From: Mycoplasmataceae bacterium
GTDB taxonomy: Bacteria; Bacillota_I; Bacilli_A; Mycoplasmatales; Mycoplasmoidaceae
DNA: 64,000 nt
Reading direction: 5' to 3'
NCBI GenBank assembly: GCA_031281465.1
Contig: JAITFH010000060.1
Location: forward strand, 22,034 to 86,033
Shown here: one piece after another, positions 43,254 through 55,499 of the stretch
Layout of the letters: every line of letters begins with the position of its first letter
Position numbering within the stretch: the stretch's first letter is position 1
Notes under the pieces: model-generated
Database searches by the model: none
The model's input: the letters and a program-made list of their open reading frames with translations, nothing else
Told to the model about the DNA's origin: nothing
Translations under genes and position numbers: made by a program

Positions 43254-45710
43254 ATGGAAATACAGGTAGCAAAAAAGACTCATGTAACTTGGCATTACTA
43301 TGTCTTTTTATTATTAAGTTTAGCTAAAAGTGTTACTTGTTGAATAATTGCAGCTTTATATTTTATTTTTACTTGACTTTTCCTATATGTTGTACCAACA
43401 GTTTCTAGCGAAACAGTTTTAAGTATTTGATCTAGTAGCACTATTGGTCCACAATTGTTTTTAATGTATGTGGGAGTGCTATTAATTTCAGTTGTAGCTA
43501 TATTTGTTTTTAGGAACTACCAAGATGATGGAACAGAACTAATTATTTGTTCAAAACCAATAAGTCGTTTGAACTTATGTATAAGCAAATTTTTAGTAGT
43601 TTTGACATACGTAGTTTGTCTTTCTTTAGTTATCTCAATTGTCCCAATAATTATCCTTTTAACAAACTTAATTAATACAATTCAATTCTGAGGTTTAATT
43701 GCTTCAATGTTTTTATGAAACTTTGTATACTTACTGGTTTTTGGAATGATTGCTATCTTTGTTTCATTGTTTGCTAACAAAGTGTGAATTTGTATAGTTA
43801 ACATTGTTATTCTTTTTTTGTTTAATATTTTTTCTGTAGTTAACTCAACTGCTATCTATTCTCCTAAACAAGTTATTCTAAATGATAACCAACATGCTAT
43901 TACTTCTAAAACTATTGGTTTGTATAATGAAGAAAAGGATGATTTTATCCAAAAAACTACCGCTTCCATTTCTTCTTTAACAGTTGATCCTAACAAGGCT
44001 ATGCAGGGGGGTATGGTTGTGTCAATGCCAAATAATCCTTACGAGGCACTAAAAGGAAAACCTGGGGCATTTGCTAACATTGATCCCAGTGTAGTTTTTG
44101 GATATGATGACGAAGTAGAAGTTTGAGAAAATGCAAAAAAAGAATCTAAATCTACTGTTAGTAACATCTTTGATCTAACTAAACAATACAACAAAATTGC
44201 TAATTCTTTTTCTTTAGAAAACGAATATGAAAAAGTAAGTGGAATGAGTTTTGGAAAAGACTCATTCTTAAACTATGATCCAACTGGATTATTTCTTCTT
44301 GAAGACGAAGAAGAAGGATACGAACCTTTAGTTTACATTAAAGTTTCTAATGATGGTCAAAGTACTTTTGAAAAAACTAATGATGAAAATGAAGGCGATG
44401 TTGTTGATGATGAAAATAGTGACGATCCAACTGCTACAATAAACTGAAGCGATTCTTTTTCTTACTACCTATTCACTAGTATCTTTAGTCAAAGCACAGT
44501 TTTCTTAGGTGAACAACAAAACGATATTAACTCGTTAATGAGTAATTTTATTTCTAAAGATATTGATACTAGAGTGCTTAATGTCGGAGAAGCATACTAT
44601 GTTTCTAACGATCATAAAACACACTATACAAAATTACATGCTAACGATTTAAAATCTAATGATAGCGAAAAAACTGTTTTTAATACTATTTTAAATACTT
44701 TTTATAATGCACTAAAAAGTGAAGAAGAAGATGAGAATTATGACGGTGATTTACTTTGTGGACATCAATCCAGCTTTGACTGAAACGATAAAAAATATGT
44801 TAAACTTACTTCTGATGCTCTAGGGAATTATGCGGGATTAAATATCGATAAATCTCTTTCTTACGATCCAGCTGATTTTACAAATATGAATGAAGATGAT
44901 TTGACTCTTAACCCTTGATATTGAAATTTTAGTAGAGGTAAAACAGGTGTACCTATCGTCCACAACTGATGAGATTATGTTCACTACATGTTAACAACAG
45001 AAAAGACTACTTTAAATATCGAAAACTTAAACGATTTGTTGAACGAAACATTAAAATTTAAATTCTGGTTATGAAAAAACTTAATTGTAGATACTCCTAA
45101 GTTTGATAGTGCGAAGGATACAACTTTAAAAGGAATCTTTGATGATACATTAGGGAATGATTTTTTTATGCCATTAACTCATGAGACATTAACCGATCCA
45201 TTTCCAAGTAAGTTTACTGATAGTCCTGATATGTATAGTAAAGGTTCTTTACTTTTCCCTAAAGGTGCGGGTCAAGAAGGTTATGTGGAAGATTATGCTT
45301 CTCTATTTTTACCTGATTTATATTTATCAGTTTCTCCTTTTGTCGAGGAGGAAGATTTAGAAACCGTAGATGTTAATCCTTATTTCGGATGAAAAACAAC
45401 CAATGGTTTAAACCTTTATGCAGCTCGTTCACTAATCGAGAACTATGTTATTAATGATGATAATTTTGGTTATTTATCTTTAGACAGTACAGCTAATGCT
45501 GGTGTTAACCCAGCTGCCAGAGATAACTTATATGTAGGAAGTATTTTAACTTCTTCTTCAAATTTATTTGTTAACTACGAGAGAGGAGATTTTGTTTACG
45601 ATATCTCTCCTAAATTAAATTCTTATTTTTATACAGTCATATGAATGACTGTAGGGATATTTTTAGCAGGTATTGTTTTTATAATATATTACAGAAAGGA
45701 TTTTAAATAA
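43254..45710 (+). CDS. ABC-2 type permease with very large extracellular domain (1)
   Basis: 818 residues. Six membrane segments in the first about 200 residues, with FRNYQDDGTELIICSKPISR, the ABC-2 permease element that contacts the ATPase. A roughly 580-residue hydrophilic domain follows, then a last membrane segment (FYTVIWMTVGIFLAGIVFII) and RKDFK. Many TGA Trp codons. Followed by its ATPase after 2 bp. Substrate unknown; export or surface remodelling is inferred. Confidence 0.85.
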
Positions 45711-45712
45711 TA

Positions 45713-46738
45713 ATGGATAAAAAATATTTACCAAAGGATGTACAAGGATACACTGAATCAACTAATAAACCAGTTCTTTTTGTTAAGAATTTAACAAAAA
45801 AATACCCTGGAAGAAAAAAACCAGCTATTACTAATATTTCTTTAAACGTTTATCCTGGAGAATTTCACGCTTTCATTGGAGCCAATGGAGCTGGAAAAAC
45901 TACTACTATCAAATGTCTAATTGGAGCTTATGCTAATTGATCAGGAACTGTGTTAATTAACGGCATTCCTAACAACAAAGAATCAGCTAAAAAAAATCTA
46001 GGTTATATTCCAGAAAATGCTCGTTTCCCTGAGAAATTTTCCGCTTTTAGCTATTTGGTTTGAATGGCTATGTTAAGTGGAAAAAGTTCAGCTGATGCTA
46101 AACGTATTGCTGAAGAACAATTAAAGAAAACTAATATGTGAAATATTCGTCACAAATCTCCTAATACTTTTTCTTCTGGCCAAAAAAAGAAAATCCTTCT
46201 TTCTCAAGCATTAATTCATAATCCCGAAGTAATTGTTATGGATGAACCAGCTGCTAACTTAGATCCCAAAGCTCGTTCAGAGTTTTTTAACTCTTTGGTA
46301 GAATTAAAAAAAGAAGGTAAAGCTATTTTAATTTCATCTCACATTTTAGCAGAAATTGATAAGTATGCTGATTCTGCTACTATTCTAGATGGAGGAAAAA
46401 TTATCTTCTCTGGTAAAAGTTCTGACTTATACAATCTTTTCAATAAAAATGAATGAATTTGTGATACTACGAACAACGAAGTATTTGAAAGTATTTTAAA
46501 AGATGAAAAGATTGAATTTGTTAAAGAAGATTCAAATTATCTAGTAACTTTCCCGGATCTTAATAACTTTGATAAAATCCAAAAAATATTAGTTGATAAA
46601 GGCTGTGCTTTCAGCCTTTTACAACACTTCAAACCAACATTACAAGATGTTTATGATAAACTAGTTATTAGAGGAAGTGTAGATACAATGAAAGAGGAAC
46701 ACCACTATTTACCTGCTGAAGAAATAGTTAAAAAGTAA
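45713..46738 (+). CDS. ABC transporter ATP-binding protein
   Basis: 341 residues. Walker A GANGAGKTTTIK, signature FSSGQKKKILLSQ, Walker B VIVMDEPAANLDP, switch His in SSHILAE. The C-terminal 110 residues are an extension typical of drug or antibiotic-type exporters. Encoded between permease 1 and permease 2; the next ATG follows the stop directly. Confidence 0.94.
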
Positions 46739-48931
46739 ATGGGTGCATATATAAAATTTGTCTTTCTAAATTTTTTAAAAAAGAAACCGGCTTGGGTTTG
46801 TGCAGCATTACTTTGAATCTTTACCACTTGTATCGTCATCATTGTTCCTTTAGTACTTAAAACAGATTATTTGTTTATATGAAACAATTCAATGATCGAA
46901 ATTCAAATGTTTAGTGTTTTTATTTTATCAGTAATTTGTGCAGTTGTGGCTACCCAAATATTTCGCGATCCAATTGATGATGGTAGCGAACTAGTTGTTG
47001 TTTCTAAACCAATCAGTAGATGAAAACTAATATTGGGAAAATTTATTGTTTTTTGGACAACTATTTTTACCATTCTTATCTTGAACTGTGTCTTAATTTT
47101 AATTGGTGCATGTATGCCTAATAATAATTTTGATAAGTTTGGCAAAACCATCGGAACTTTCTTTTTAGGTTCAATTATTTCAGCAATGCTTTTTGGAGCA
47201 GTTGCCGTATTAATCAGTTGTTTCCGTTCGAAAGTAGTTATCTTATGTAGCACCATCGGTTTAGGAGTGGTACTAAATATTATGAACACTATTCTCCCTT
47301 TAATATCTAATCCACCTTCTTCATATATTAAAGATAAGTATGGATACAAAACACAATCAGTAATCTTTGTAGATAAAGAAGGTAATGAAAGAAGTTATGC
47401 GGCAATTAAAGATTTACAAAAAAATAGTGCGATGTCTTCTTATGATTTTTTCCAAGAAGCTGATAGAAAAAGCGCTATTGGAGCTACTAATATTTTAAAT
47501 GTTGGAGGACAATTAACTGATGCATACTATCTTACTCCAGAAGATACTAAAACGTACTATAGTCCATATGGTTTTTTAAATGATGAACATTATAAAGTTA
47601 AGGATGAAAAACTGATTGACTCATTAGTAGATGAAGAATACCGTCCAATATTTTTTTCTCCCTACAATGTGTACATGGGAGATACCGGAGTACCAAGTTT
47701 AGTATGAAGTGCTCCTGGAATAAATGATCAAAACTCTAGTTATAGCGTACAAAAACTAACTAGCAATTCTACTACCACTTATTTTGGGTACACAGAAGGA
47801 ACAAATTCATTATTTCCAGATTCTTATTACTCTTACTATGATATTGGAGAAATAACTGATATTGACTTTGTTAATTACATTATTGATAAATATATTTGGG
47901 ATGGAGCTTTTACTCAGCAAGTTTTAAATCCTTTTTCTGGTAAAGATGCTATTACCTATGCTTGAATGCACGGTATGGGTTTGTTAAACTATTACAATAA
48001 CAATGATGATGACGATGTTGATCAAGTCTATTTAGATTTACAAGCTTTGTTAACAAAGAATACCGCTGATTATGACAACTATGATGTTTGAGATTCTTAC
48101 GAAGTTACTAACAATACAGCTGTTTGGCCAGGGGTAACGCAAGATGGCACTGATTATCATTATCCTTTCAATTTCGAAAAAGCTCAAAGAGATGATGATG
48201 GAAACATAAGACTTGACATCTTCCACGATGTTAACACTAAAACTAAAGATTTAAATATAGTTTCAAGTGATACAGATGCTGATAAAAGTAAGTATGTTAA
48301 AACATATGATGATGGAAAAGAATACTTCAATGTTGCTCATTATCTAGAAAAAGCTTTAGGACCATACCTAAATCCAGGTGATGAGCAAAAAATGTATCAA
48401 CAAAAGATGATGAAACTATGTCTACTTTTTAAAGAAAGATGATCACAAGTTTTTTGAGATGGTTCCACTAACCCACACTATCCATTAGTTTTTAATGGTA
48501 GCTTATACCCTTTAAATAATACTGGATTAGATGATGTTTGAAAATATGACAGAAATTCAAAATTTAATTCAACTGACATCATTAATGCTTATATTAATAC
48601 TCATCCTGGTAAAAATGATAAAGAAACACGACGTTCTATAATTCGTCCTTGTACTAGTTATGGAGCTTTAACATCTTACAACAAAAGTAAATATGTTTAT
48701 CGTTATAACTATTCTCCGCTAATTCCTGCTGACACAGTTCCTTTTATTGATCAACATGTAGAATTACATTTTTATTACACACAAATTAAGAGTAGTGATT
48801 TAGAAAATTTTTACCGTTATGATATTGAACACTATATGAATAAAGTTGATGTAACAATTTTCTGGGCTTTCTTTTCTTTTGGATTATTTATCGTTGTAGT
48901 GGTTGTTTATACCAAAACTGATTTTAAATAA
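46739..48931 (+). CDS. ABC-2 type permease with very large extracellular domain (2)
   Basis: 730 residues. Starts MGAYIKFVFLNFLKKKPAW immediately after the ATPase stop. FRDPIDDGSELVVVSKPISR is the coupling element; six membrane segments up to about residue 210; about 460 residues outside; last segment FWAFFSFGLFIVVVVVY, end TKTDFK. Tandem duplicate of the next gene. Confidence 0.88.
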
Positions 48932-49042
48932 GAGTTAATGGGACATTTATAGCACATTTTTAGCTTTATTACTTCCCAAAAATACCACTGTACATTACAC
49001 ATAGTGGAAATGTTTACCGGTTATAATTTTTGAAAGAAGAAA

Positions 49043-51240
49043 ATGGGTGTATACATAAGTTTTGTTTTTTTAAATTTTATAAAGAAAAAACCAGCTTGGG
49101 TTTGTGCAGCTTTACTATGAATTTTTACTATTTGTATTGTTATCGTAGTACCTTTAGTACTTAAATCTGATTATTTGTTCATATGAAACAATCCAGTAAT
49201 TGAAATTCAGATGTTTAGTGTTTTTATTTTATCAGTAATTTGTGCCGTGGTTGCTGCCCAAATATTTCGTGATTCAATTGATGATGGTAGCGAACTAGTT
49301 GTTGTTTCTAAACCAATCAGCAGATGGAAATTGATTTTAGGGAAATTTATTGTTTTTTGGTTAACTATGTTTGTTATCTTACTAATAAATTGTTTTATTG
49401 TTTTTATCGGAGCATGTATTAAAAACTCTTTTGCAGATTTTCCTAAAACTGTTGGAAAATTCTTTTTAGGTTCAATTATTTCTTCAATGCTTTTTGGAGC
49501 AATTGCTATATTAATTGGTTGTTTTCGTACCAAAGTAGTTATCCTATGCAGCACCATAGGATTAGGAGTGGTACTAAATGTAATGAACACTATCCTTCCT
49601 TTGATATCTAATTCACCAATTAGCTATCTTAAAGATAAATATGGATATAAAACCCAATCAGTAATCTTGGTAGATAAAGATGGTGAGGAAAGAAGTTATG
49701 TAGCTATTAAAGACTTACAAAAAGACAATGCTATGTCGACTTATGATTTTTTACAAGAAGCTGATAAAAAAAGTGCAGTTAATATCACCAACATATTGAA
49801 TATCGGAGGACAGTTAACAGATGCGTATTATCTAGCTCCCGAAGATATACAATTAACATACAGCCCTTATGGTTTTTCTTCTGATGAACACTACGAAGTA
49901 CACAATAATAAATGATTGATGCATTAGAAACTGATTATCAACCAATTTACTTTTCCCCTTATGATGTAGGATTTGGTTTTAATGGAATGCCAAAATTAGA
50001 ATATACAGTTCCTGGAGTGAACGATCAAAACACTTCTTATTTAGCCCTAAAAATGTCTTCTACTACAATGTTCACACCATATGCTTTTACGCAAAGTTAT
50101 TCTTCTTTACTTCCAAACACATACTTTTCTTACCAAGATATCGGACAAATCACTGATGTAGATTTTGTTAACTATATCGTTGATAAATATTTGTGAGATG
50201 GAGTTTTTACTCAAGAAGTTTTAAATCCTTTTTCTACAAAAAGTGAATCTCAAACGATAGTATGAAACGATGGAAAAGGATTGTTAAATTATTTCAACGA
50301 AGCTGACAAAGAAGATATTACTACTAATTTTTATTGTCAGGTACAAGCTTTGTTAACAAAGAATTCACCTGATAATGATAATTATGATGTTTGAGATTCT
50401 TACGAAGTTACTAACAATACAGCTGTTTGACCAGGGGTAACGGAAGATGATTACGATTATCATTATGCTTTTAATTTTGAGAATGCTAAAAAGGATGATG
50501 CTGGAAATATAGTGTTTGAAGTTTTCCACGATGAGTCCACTAAAGCTAAAGATTTGAATTTAGTATTAAACGACACCGATCCCGACAAAAGTAAGTATTT
50601 TAAAACAGACGGTAATGGAACTCAATACTTTAATGTCGCACACTATTTGGATAAAGCATTAGGTCCTTATGCAAATCCAGAAGATGAACAAAAAACATAT
50701 AACCAAAAATTATTTAAATTGATGTTGTTTCTTTTCGAGAGATGGACACAAATTTTTTGAGAGGGCGAACAAAACAAACATTATCCATTAGCTTTCTCTG
50801 TCGATAATATTCCTATTAACAACGACGATATAGAAACTGTATACATTTGAGATAGACATTCTAGATTTAATACTAACGATATTATTGGTTCGTTTGCATA
50901 TACTAACCCGACAGATAAAGAAAAAACTATTCGTCGTTCATTACTTCGTGCTTGTATGAGATATGAACTTTTTTGAGCATATGGGAATCATAACAACTCT
51001 GTATTCCCTTACGATTATTCACCTTTCATTCCGCAAGAAGAAGATGTTCCTTATCCTAGCACTAATATGGGTTTATATTTTTATCTTACTCAAATCCAAA
51101 GTAATGATTTAGATAACTTTTATCTTTATGATACTGTTCGATATATGAATAAAGTGGATGTAACTATCTTTTGAGCTTTCTTTTCTTTTGGATTATTTAT
51201 CGTTGTAGTGGTAGTTTACTCCAAAACTGATTTTAAATAA
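49043..51240 (+). pseudogene. ABC-2 type permease (3), tandem duplicate with a frameshift
   Basis: Homologous over its whole length to permease 2. The first frame (49043-49927) runs MGVYISFVFLNFIKKKPAW to HYEVHNNK and then hits TAG. The second frame (49912-51240) resumes exactly where the alignment continues, MIDALETDYQPIYFSPYD against KLIDSLVDEEYRPIFFSPYN. One base is missing near 49912 (AAATG where permease 2 has AAACTG). The two halves could be made separately, since the second frame begins with ATG. Its own promoter TATAAT lies at about 49024. Alternatives: sequencing error or slippage. Confidence 0.8.
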
Positions 51241-51245
51241 AAAAG

Positions 51246-51251
51246 TATAAT
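51246..51251 (+). promoter_or_regulatory. -10 box of the HIT gene, leaderless type
   Basis: TATAAT, six bases, ATG at 51258. Confidence 0.6.
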
Positions 51252-51257
51252 ATTTTT

Positions 51258-51659
51258 ATGGATTGTATTTTTTGTAAAATAGCTAATGGAGAGATACCTT
51301 GCAAAAAGGTTGCAGAAAACGATTTAGCGGTAGCTTTTTTAGATTTATCTCCAGTGAGTGATGGACACACATTGGTTATTCCTAAAAAACACTCTGAGAA
51401 TTTAAGTAGTACTGATGAAGAAGTTTTAGCAGGGGTATTTGCTTTAGTTAAAGAAGTTACAAAAAAAATTTATAATTCTTCTTTAAAACCAGTTGGTTTC
51501 AATTATGTTTCCAATGAAGGTTCAGAAGCTGGACAAATGGTATTTCATTTTCACGTACACGTAATACCTAAATATAATAAAGAAGAAGGATTCCTCGGAA
51601 CTTGCAAACCTGTAACTAGTAAAAGCTTAGATGAAGTTCTGGAGAAAATAAACAAATAA
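51258..51659 (+). CDS. hinT: HIT family purine nucleoside phosphoramidase
   Basis: 133 residues. CIFCKIANGEIP, then the HIT triad HFHVHVIPKY. HinT-type enzymes cleave AMP-lysine or related phosphoramidates. TGA-free. The stop overlaps the next ATG by one base (TAATG). Confidence 0.95.
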   Translation: MDCIFCKIANGEIPCKKVAENDLAVAFLDLSPVSDGHTLVIPKKHSENLSSTDEEVLAGVFALVKEVTKKIYNSSLKPVGFNYVSNEGSEAGQMVFHFHVHVIPKYNKEEGFLGTCKPVTSKSLDEVLEKINK

Positions 51660-52327
51660 TGACAACATACGACTTAGTTTTTGCAATCATTTACTCTATA
51701 TTAATTTATGGTTTTACTATTTTAATTTATGTGGGGTTATATTTTGAATGAAAAAACTCTCACTATGTTGTTTTTAGAAAACTTGTTTTTAGTCCAATTT
51801 GATTAGTTGTTTATCTTGTGGTTGCTGGATTATCAATTGCTTTAGGAGCTATAAAAATAACTATTATGCCAGCTTTTAGTATAGAAATTTTTATCATTAG
51901 TTTTTTTATTTTATTCTTTATTGGTTCAAAATTTGCTATTTATAATAGTTTAGATAAAAAAAGATTTTTGGAACAAGATTTTTTATCTATTGATTTTAAC
52001 CAAATACTTAAAAACAAACAAATCGAAATAAAACAATCTGAAATGGTTAAAATTTTAGTAGAAAGAAATGAAAAAAATAATGCTAGTTTAACTGAAGTTT
52101 ACCATCAAATTGTTAATGAAATAAACTACTACTCTGTTGACAAATATGTATTTGTTTTAGGAAACATTTGTGCTTTCAACTCAGCTTTCATTAAACAATT
52201 TGATTTTAAATACAACCAAACTCTTTACAAACTTTGTGTATTCTTATTTGCTGAATTACGTTCTCGTCACCTTAACCTCACTGATAAAGTTAAACGAAGT
52301 CTAGATGTCGCAGAACAAAGTAACTAG
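51659..52327 (+). CDS. Membrane protein, unknown function
   Basis: 222 residues. Four membrane segments in the first 105 residues, then a soluble helical C-terminal half (SLDKKRFLEQDFLSIDFNQI, HQIVNEINYYSVDK). No family recognised. Coupled to hinT. Confidence 0.75.
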
Positions 52328-52455
52328 TATTTATTTTGTTTCCTATAACACGTACTTTGCTTTCGTTTTAAGAGTGATAAACAATGAGCCTATTCTCCAC
52401 CTATCGCCCAAACCTAATTCAATAGCATATAACGATTAATAACTTCGGAATTTCC

Positions 52456-52635
52456 CTAGTCTTTCTTTAAATTTTTCTTCTCCTCGTTATAAGCTTTTTC
52501 AATCAAAGCATCAACAACCGATGACTCGGATGCATTGTTTTCTTTTGCTCAGGTTTTAATTGACTTAACGTTTTCTTCTTTTAATCTAAAAGAAACCATT
52601 CTCCTTCCCGTTTTTTGTTTCACATCTAGTTTCAT
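52456..52635 (-). CDS. Small ribbon-helix-helix DNA-binding protein
   Basis: 59 residues: MKLDVKQKTGRRMVSFRLKE, then ENVKSIKTWAKENNASESSV and VDALIEKAY. A beta strand followed by two helices is the CopG/Arc (RHH) fold, found in plasmid repressors and antitoxins. One TGA Trp. TATAAT at 52642-52647 is six bases before the ATG. No toxin partner adjoins it; the 128 bp between it and the membrane protein (52328-52455) hold no gene. Confidence 0.75.
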
Positions 52636-52692
52636 AGGATTATTATAAAAAAAATCTGTTTAACCATCCCTAAAAGATTGGGATATGAAGTT

Positions 52693-53115
52693 TTATTTTC
52701 ACTCAATAGGTTTTTCTCTTTTAGCTTTTTCTTCCATCTTTCGATTTTCTTCTACAATTTTTCTTTCTTCTCTTTCCAATTTAGCTTTAAGTATTGCATC
52801 TCTTCTTTGTTCAATTTTAAATTCTTCTTCCACTCTTTGGATTCTTTTATTTTCTCTAACACGGAAGAATAGAACAGTGAACAATATAACGAAAGTAATA
52901 CCACACATTACTCCCCCAACAACAATCATTCAATTTTGACTGTAAGTAGATTCCATCCAGATTCCAACTCCCATTAATCCCATTGAAATCATAATAGAAG
53001 TAGTTATTGCCCCAATCAGTTTGGAATCAACTCTTACATTGTTGATTTTAAAAGGTTCGAAACGTGCTTCTTTTTTCTTTTTCTTCAACTCTTTTCTTTC
53101 AGCTCTTGATAACAT
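52693..53115 (-). CDS. Two-pass membrane protein with coiled-coil tail
   Basis: 140 residues in one frame through two TGA Trp codons. Lys-rich start (ERKELKKKKKEARFEPF), two membrane segments (about 34-55 and 63-84), then a charged coiled coil (RVEEEFKIEQRRDAILKAKL). Promoter TATAAT seven bases before the ATG. Function unknown. Confidence 0.75.
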
Positions 53116-53282
53116 CGATTTTATTATAACTTACGGTTTAAATCTAAGGGTGTTTTTATGGTTTTCTAGTACCCGTATATTGTCTCACATAAATATGTAA
53201 GTAAATACATGAAAACTTTATCTCTTTAACTAAATCAATCCCCAAAAAGAAAACATAAATTAGGCAAGTTATAATTTTATAA

Positions 53283-54605
53283 ATGAACACAATTCTCAAA
53301 GGTTTAAATAAAGAAACTATTAAGAAAATTAGTAGCTTAAAAAACGAACCACAATGAATGTTGGAGTTCAGATTATCTGCTTACCAAACTTTCTTAAAAC
53401 TAAAAAACCCCCAATGAGGACCAAACTTAAATGATATTGATTTTAATGATTTCATTTATTATTCTAATCACAATCTACAAGAGCAAAAGAAATGAGAAGA
53501 TGTCCCACAAAATATAAGAACACAATTTGAAGCTATTGGGGTTAGTGAATTAGAATCTAAAATTCTTTCTGGAGCAAATGATCAATTTGATAGTCAAGTG
53601 GTATACCACGATCTAATAGAAGAATTCGCAAAGAAAGGAGTTTTGTTTTGTTCAATGGATGAAGCGATTACTAAGTACGAAACAATTGTTAAAAAATATT
53701 TTGGAAAACTTATCCCTGACTCAGACAACAAATATGCTGCTTTAAATAGTGCTGTTTGATCAGGTGGAAGTTTCCTTTATGTCCCCAAAGGAGTTGTTTT
53801 GGAAAAACCTCTCCAAGCTTATTTTAAAATTGGTTCTAAATCTTTAGGACAATTTGAAAGAACACTAATTGTTATTGAAGACAACTCAGAAGCTCATTAT
53901 ATGGAAGGTTGTACTGCTCCCATCTATTCTGAAAAAAACCTCCACGCAGCAGTAGTAGAAATTTTCATAGGCAACAATTCTCATTTCCGTTATTCCACTA
54001 TTCAAAACTGAAGTAATAATGTTATTAACTTAGTTACTAAAAGAGCACTTGTTGGTAAACATAGTCTAATGGAATGAATTGATGGAAATATCGGATCTGG
54101 TATCAATATGAAATACCCAACTTGTATCTTAAAAGGAGATTATGCCAAAGGAAGATGTGTTTCCATTGCCACAAGTGGAAAAAATATGATTCAAGATACT
54201 GGAGCTAAAATGATTCATTTAGGTAAACATACGAAAAGTGAAATCATTTCTAAAACAATAGTTAATGAAGGAGGTGAAGCCAATTACCGTGGGTTAGTGA
54301 AAATTACTAAATCAGCAACCGATGCTTATGCACAAGTGACATGTGATAGTTTGATTCTAGATAATTTCTCTAGAAGTGACACCATCCCCACAGAAATTAT
54401 TGAAAACAATACTTCTTTCATTAAGCACGAAGCAAAAGTTACTGATATCGATAAAGAAAAGAAATTTTTCCTTAACTCTCGTGGAGTTGATGATAAACAA
54501 GCTAGACTATTATCCACCCTAGGTTTTATCAAACCTTTTAGTGATGAATTACCATTAGAATATAGTGTTGAATTTAATAGATTACTAAAAGTATTGATTA
54601 AATAA
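53283..54605 (+). CDS. sufB: Fe-S cluster scaffold SufB
   Basis: 440 residues. SufB core: SGGSFLYVPKGV, NSEAHYMEGCTAP, ATSGKNMIQDTGAKMIHLGK. The catalytic Cys in AQVTCDSLIL is kept, but the second Cys of the DKCGAHT block is replaced (NFSRSDT). SufBCD assembles Fe-S clusters. No sufC, sufD, sufS or sufU flank it, so it must act with distant partners or alone. TATAAT lies seven bases before the ATG. Confidence 0.92.
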
Positions 54606-54606
54606 T

Positions 54607-55497
54607 TTAAAGATTGAAAGTTTTAGAAATCTTAAATCTTTTTCTTTCTACCAACTTATTTAAAAAGAAATTTAAAACAACCATTCAGAATATAAAGGTT
54701 GTAGCTATAATTAAAGAAACTATCGCTACCCATGGGTAAGTTAAATTTAAAACATAACTTACTCCGCCGTATTCTCCAAATTCAACATCTCAATCCCCAG
54801 CTAAAACTCCAGAAACATTTCTTTGTACATGAAATATAGAAGCTATCATAAAAACATATAAGTAATATACAGTAGCGAAAGCTGCTGTATATAAAGCTTC
54901 TCACCAAAATGTTTTTCTAATTCTCGCATTAAGCGCTACTACCGGACAAACAATTACTAATATAGCATGCATCATGTAATACATCGGATTAGGGTTATAA
55001 CCTTTAAAAATTCATTGGGCATCTCATGCAGCATTTACCGTATCTTCACTTCCAACAAAAGATATTCCCCCAAACAAGGTAATCAACCCTCCGAAATATC
55101 CAATATACGCTACATAACTAATTACTATTCTTTTATAATCAGCAATCATTAGTACACAAATCAAAAATGCACACATTGGACAAAAATCAAGCAACATACC
55201 TTTTGAAATGTTACTAAGACTAGAATAATTTTGAGTAATAAATTCGAGTGTGACGTTTTTAAAATCATTCATAAAACGAAAAATGAATAGATAGATAAAA
55301 AGTACTGAACCTAAACCTAGCCAAAGAAAATATTGTTTATCAAATTTTGGTTTATTACTTTTATCTTTTTTTAATAATTTTTTAACCCCTAAAGTATCTG
55401 GTGTTAATTTTTGAATAAAAGGACTTAAAAACCCTAAGCCGATTCCTAAAAAAACCGCTAGCAGCGAAAGTATTAATCCACAAGCATTTAGTTCCAT
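54607..55497 (-). CDS. Multi-pass membrane protein, possibly YwaF/TMEM164-like
   Basis: 296 residues, seven or eight membrane segments. LDFCPMCAFLICVLM and YYMMHAILVIVCPVVALN resemble conserved parts of YwaF-like integral membrane proteins; this is from memory of the pattern, not a search. 2 bp beyond the start of metG's 3' end, same strand. Confidence 0.65.
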
Positions 55498-55499
55498 AA

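Noticed and set aside
43254..51240. Insertion sequence or prophage in the accessory region
   Set aside because: No transposase, integrase or terminal inverted repeats are visible.
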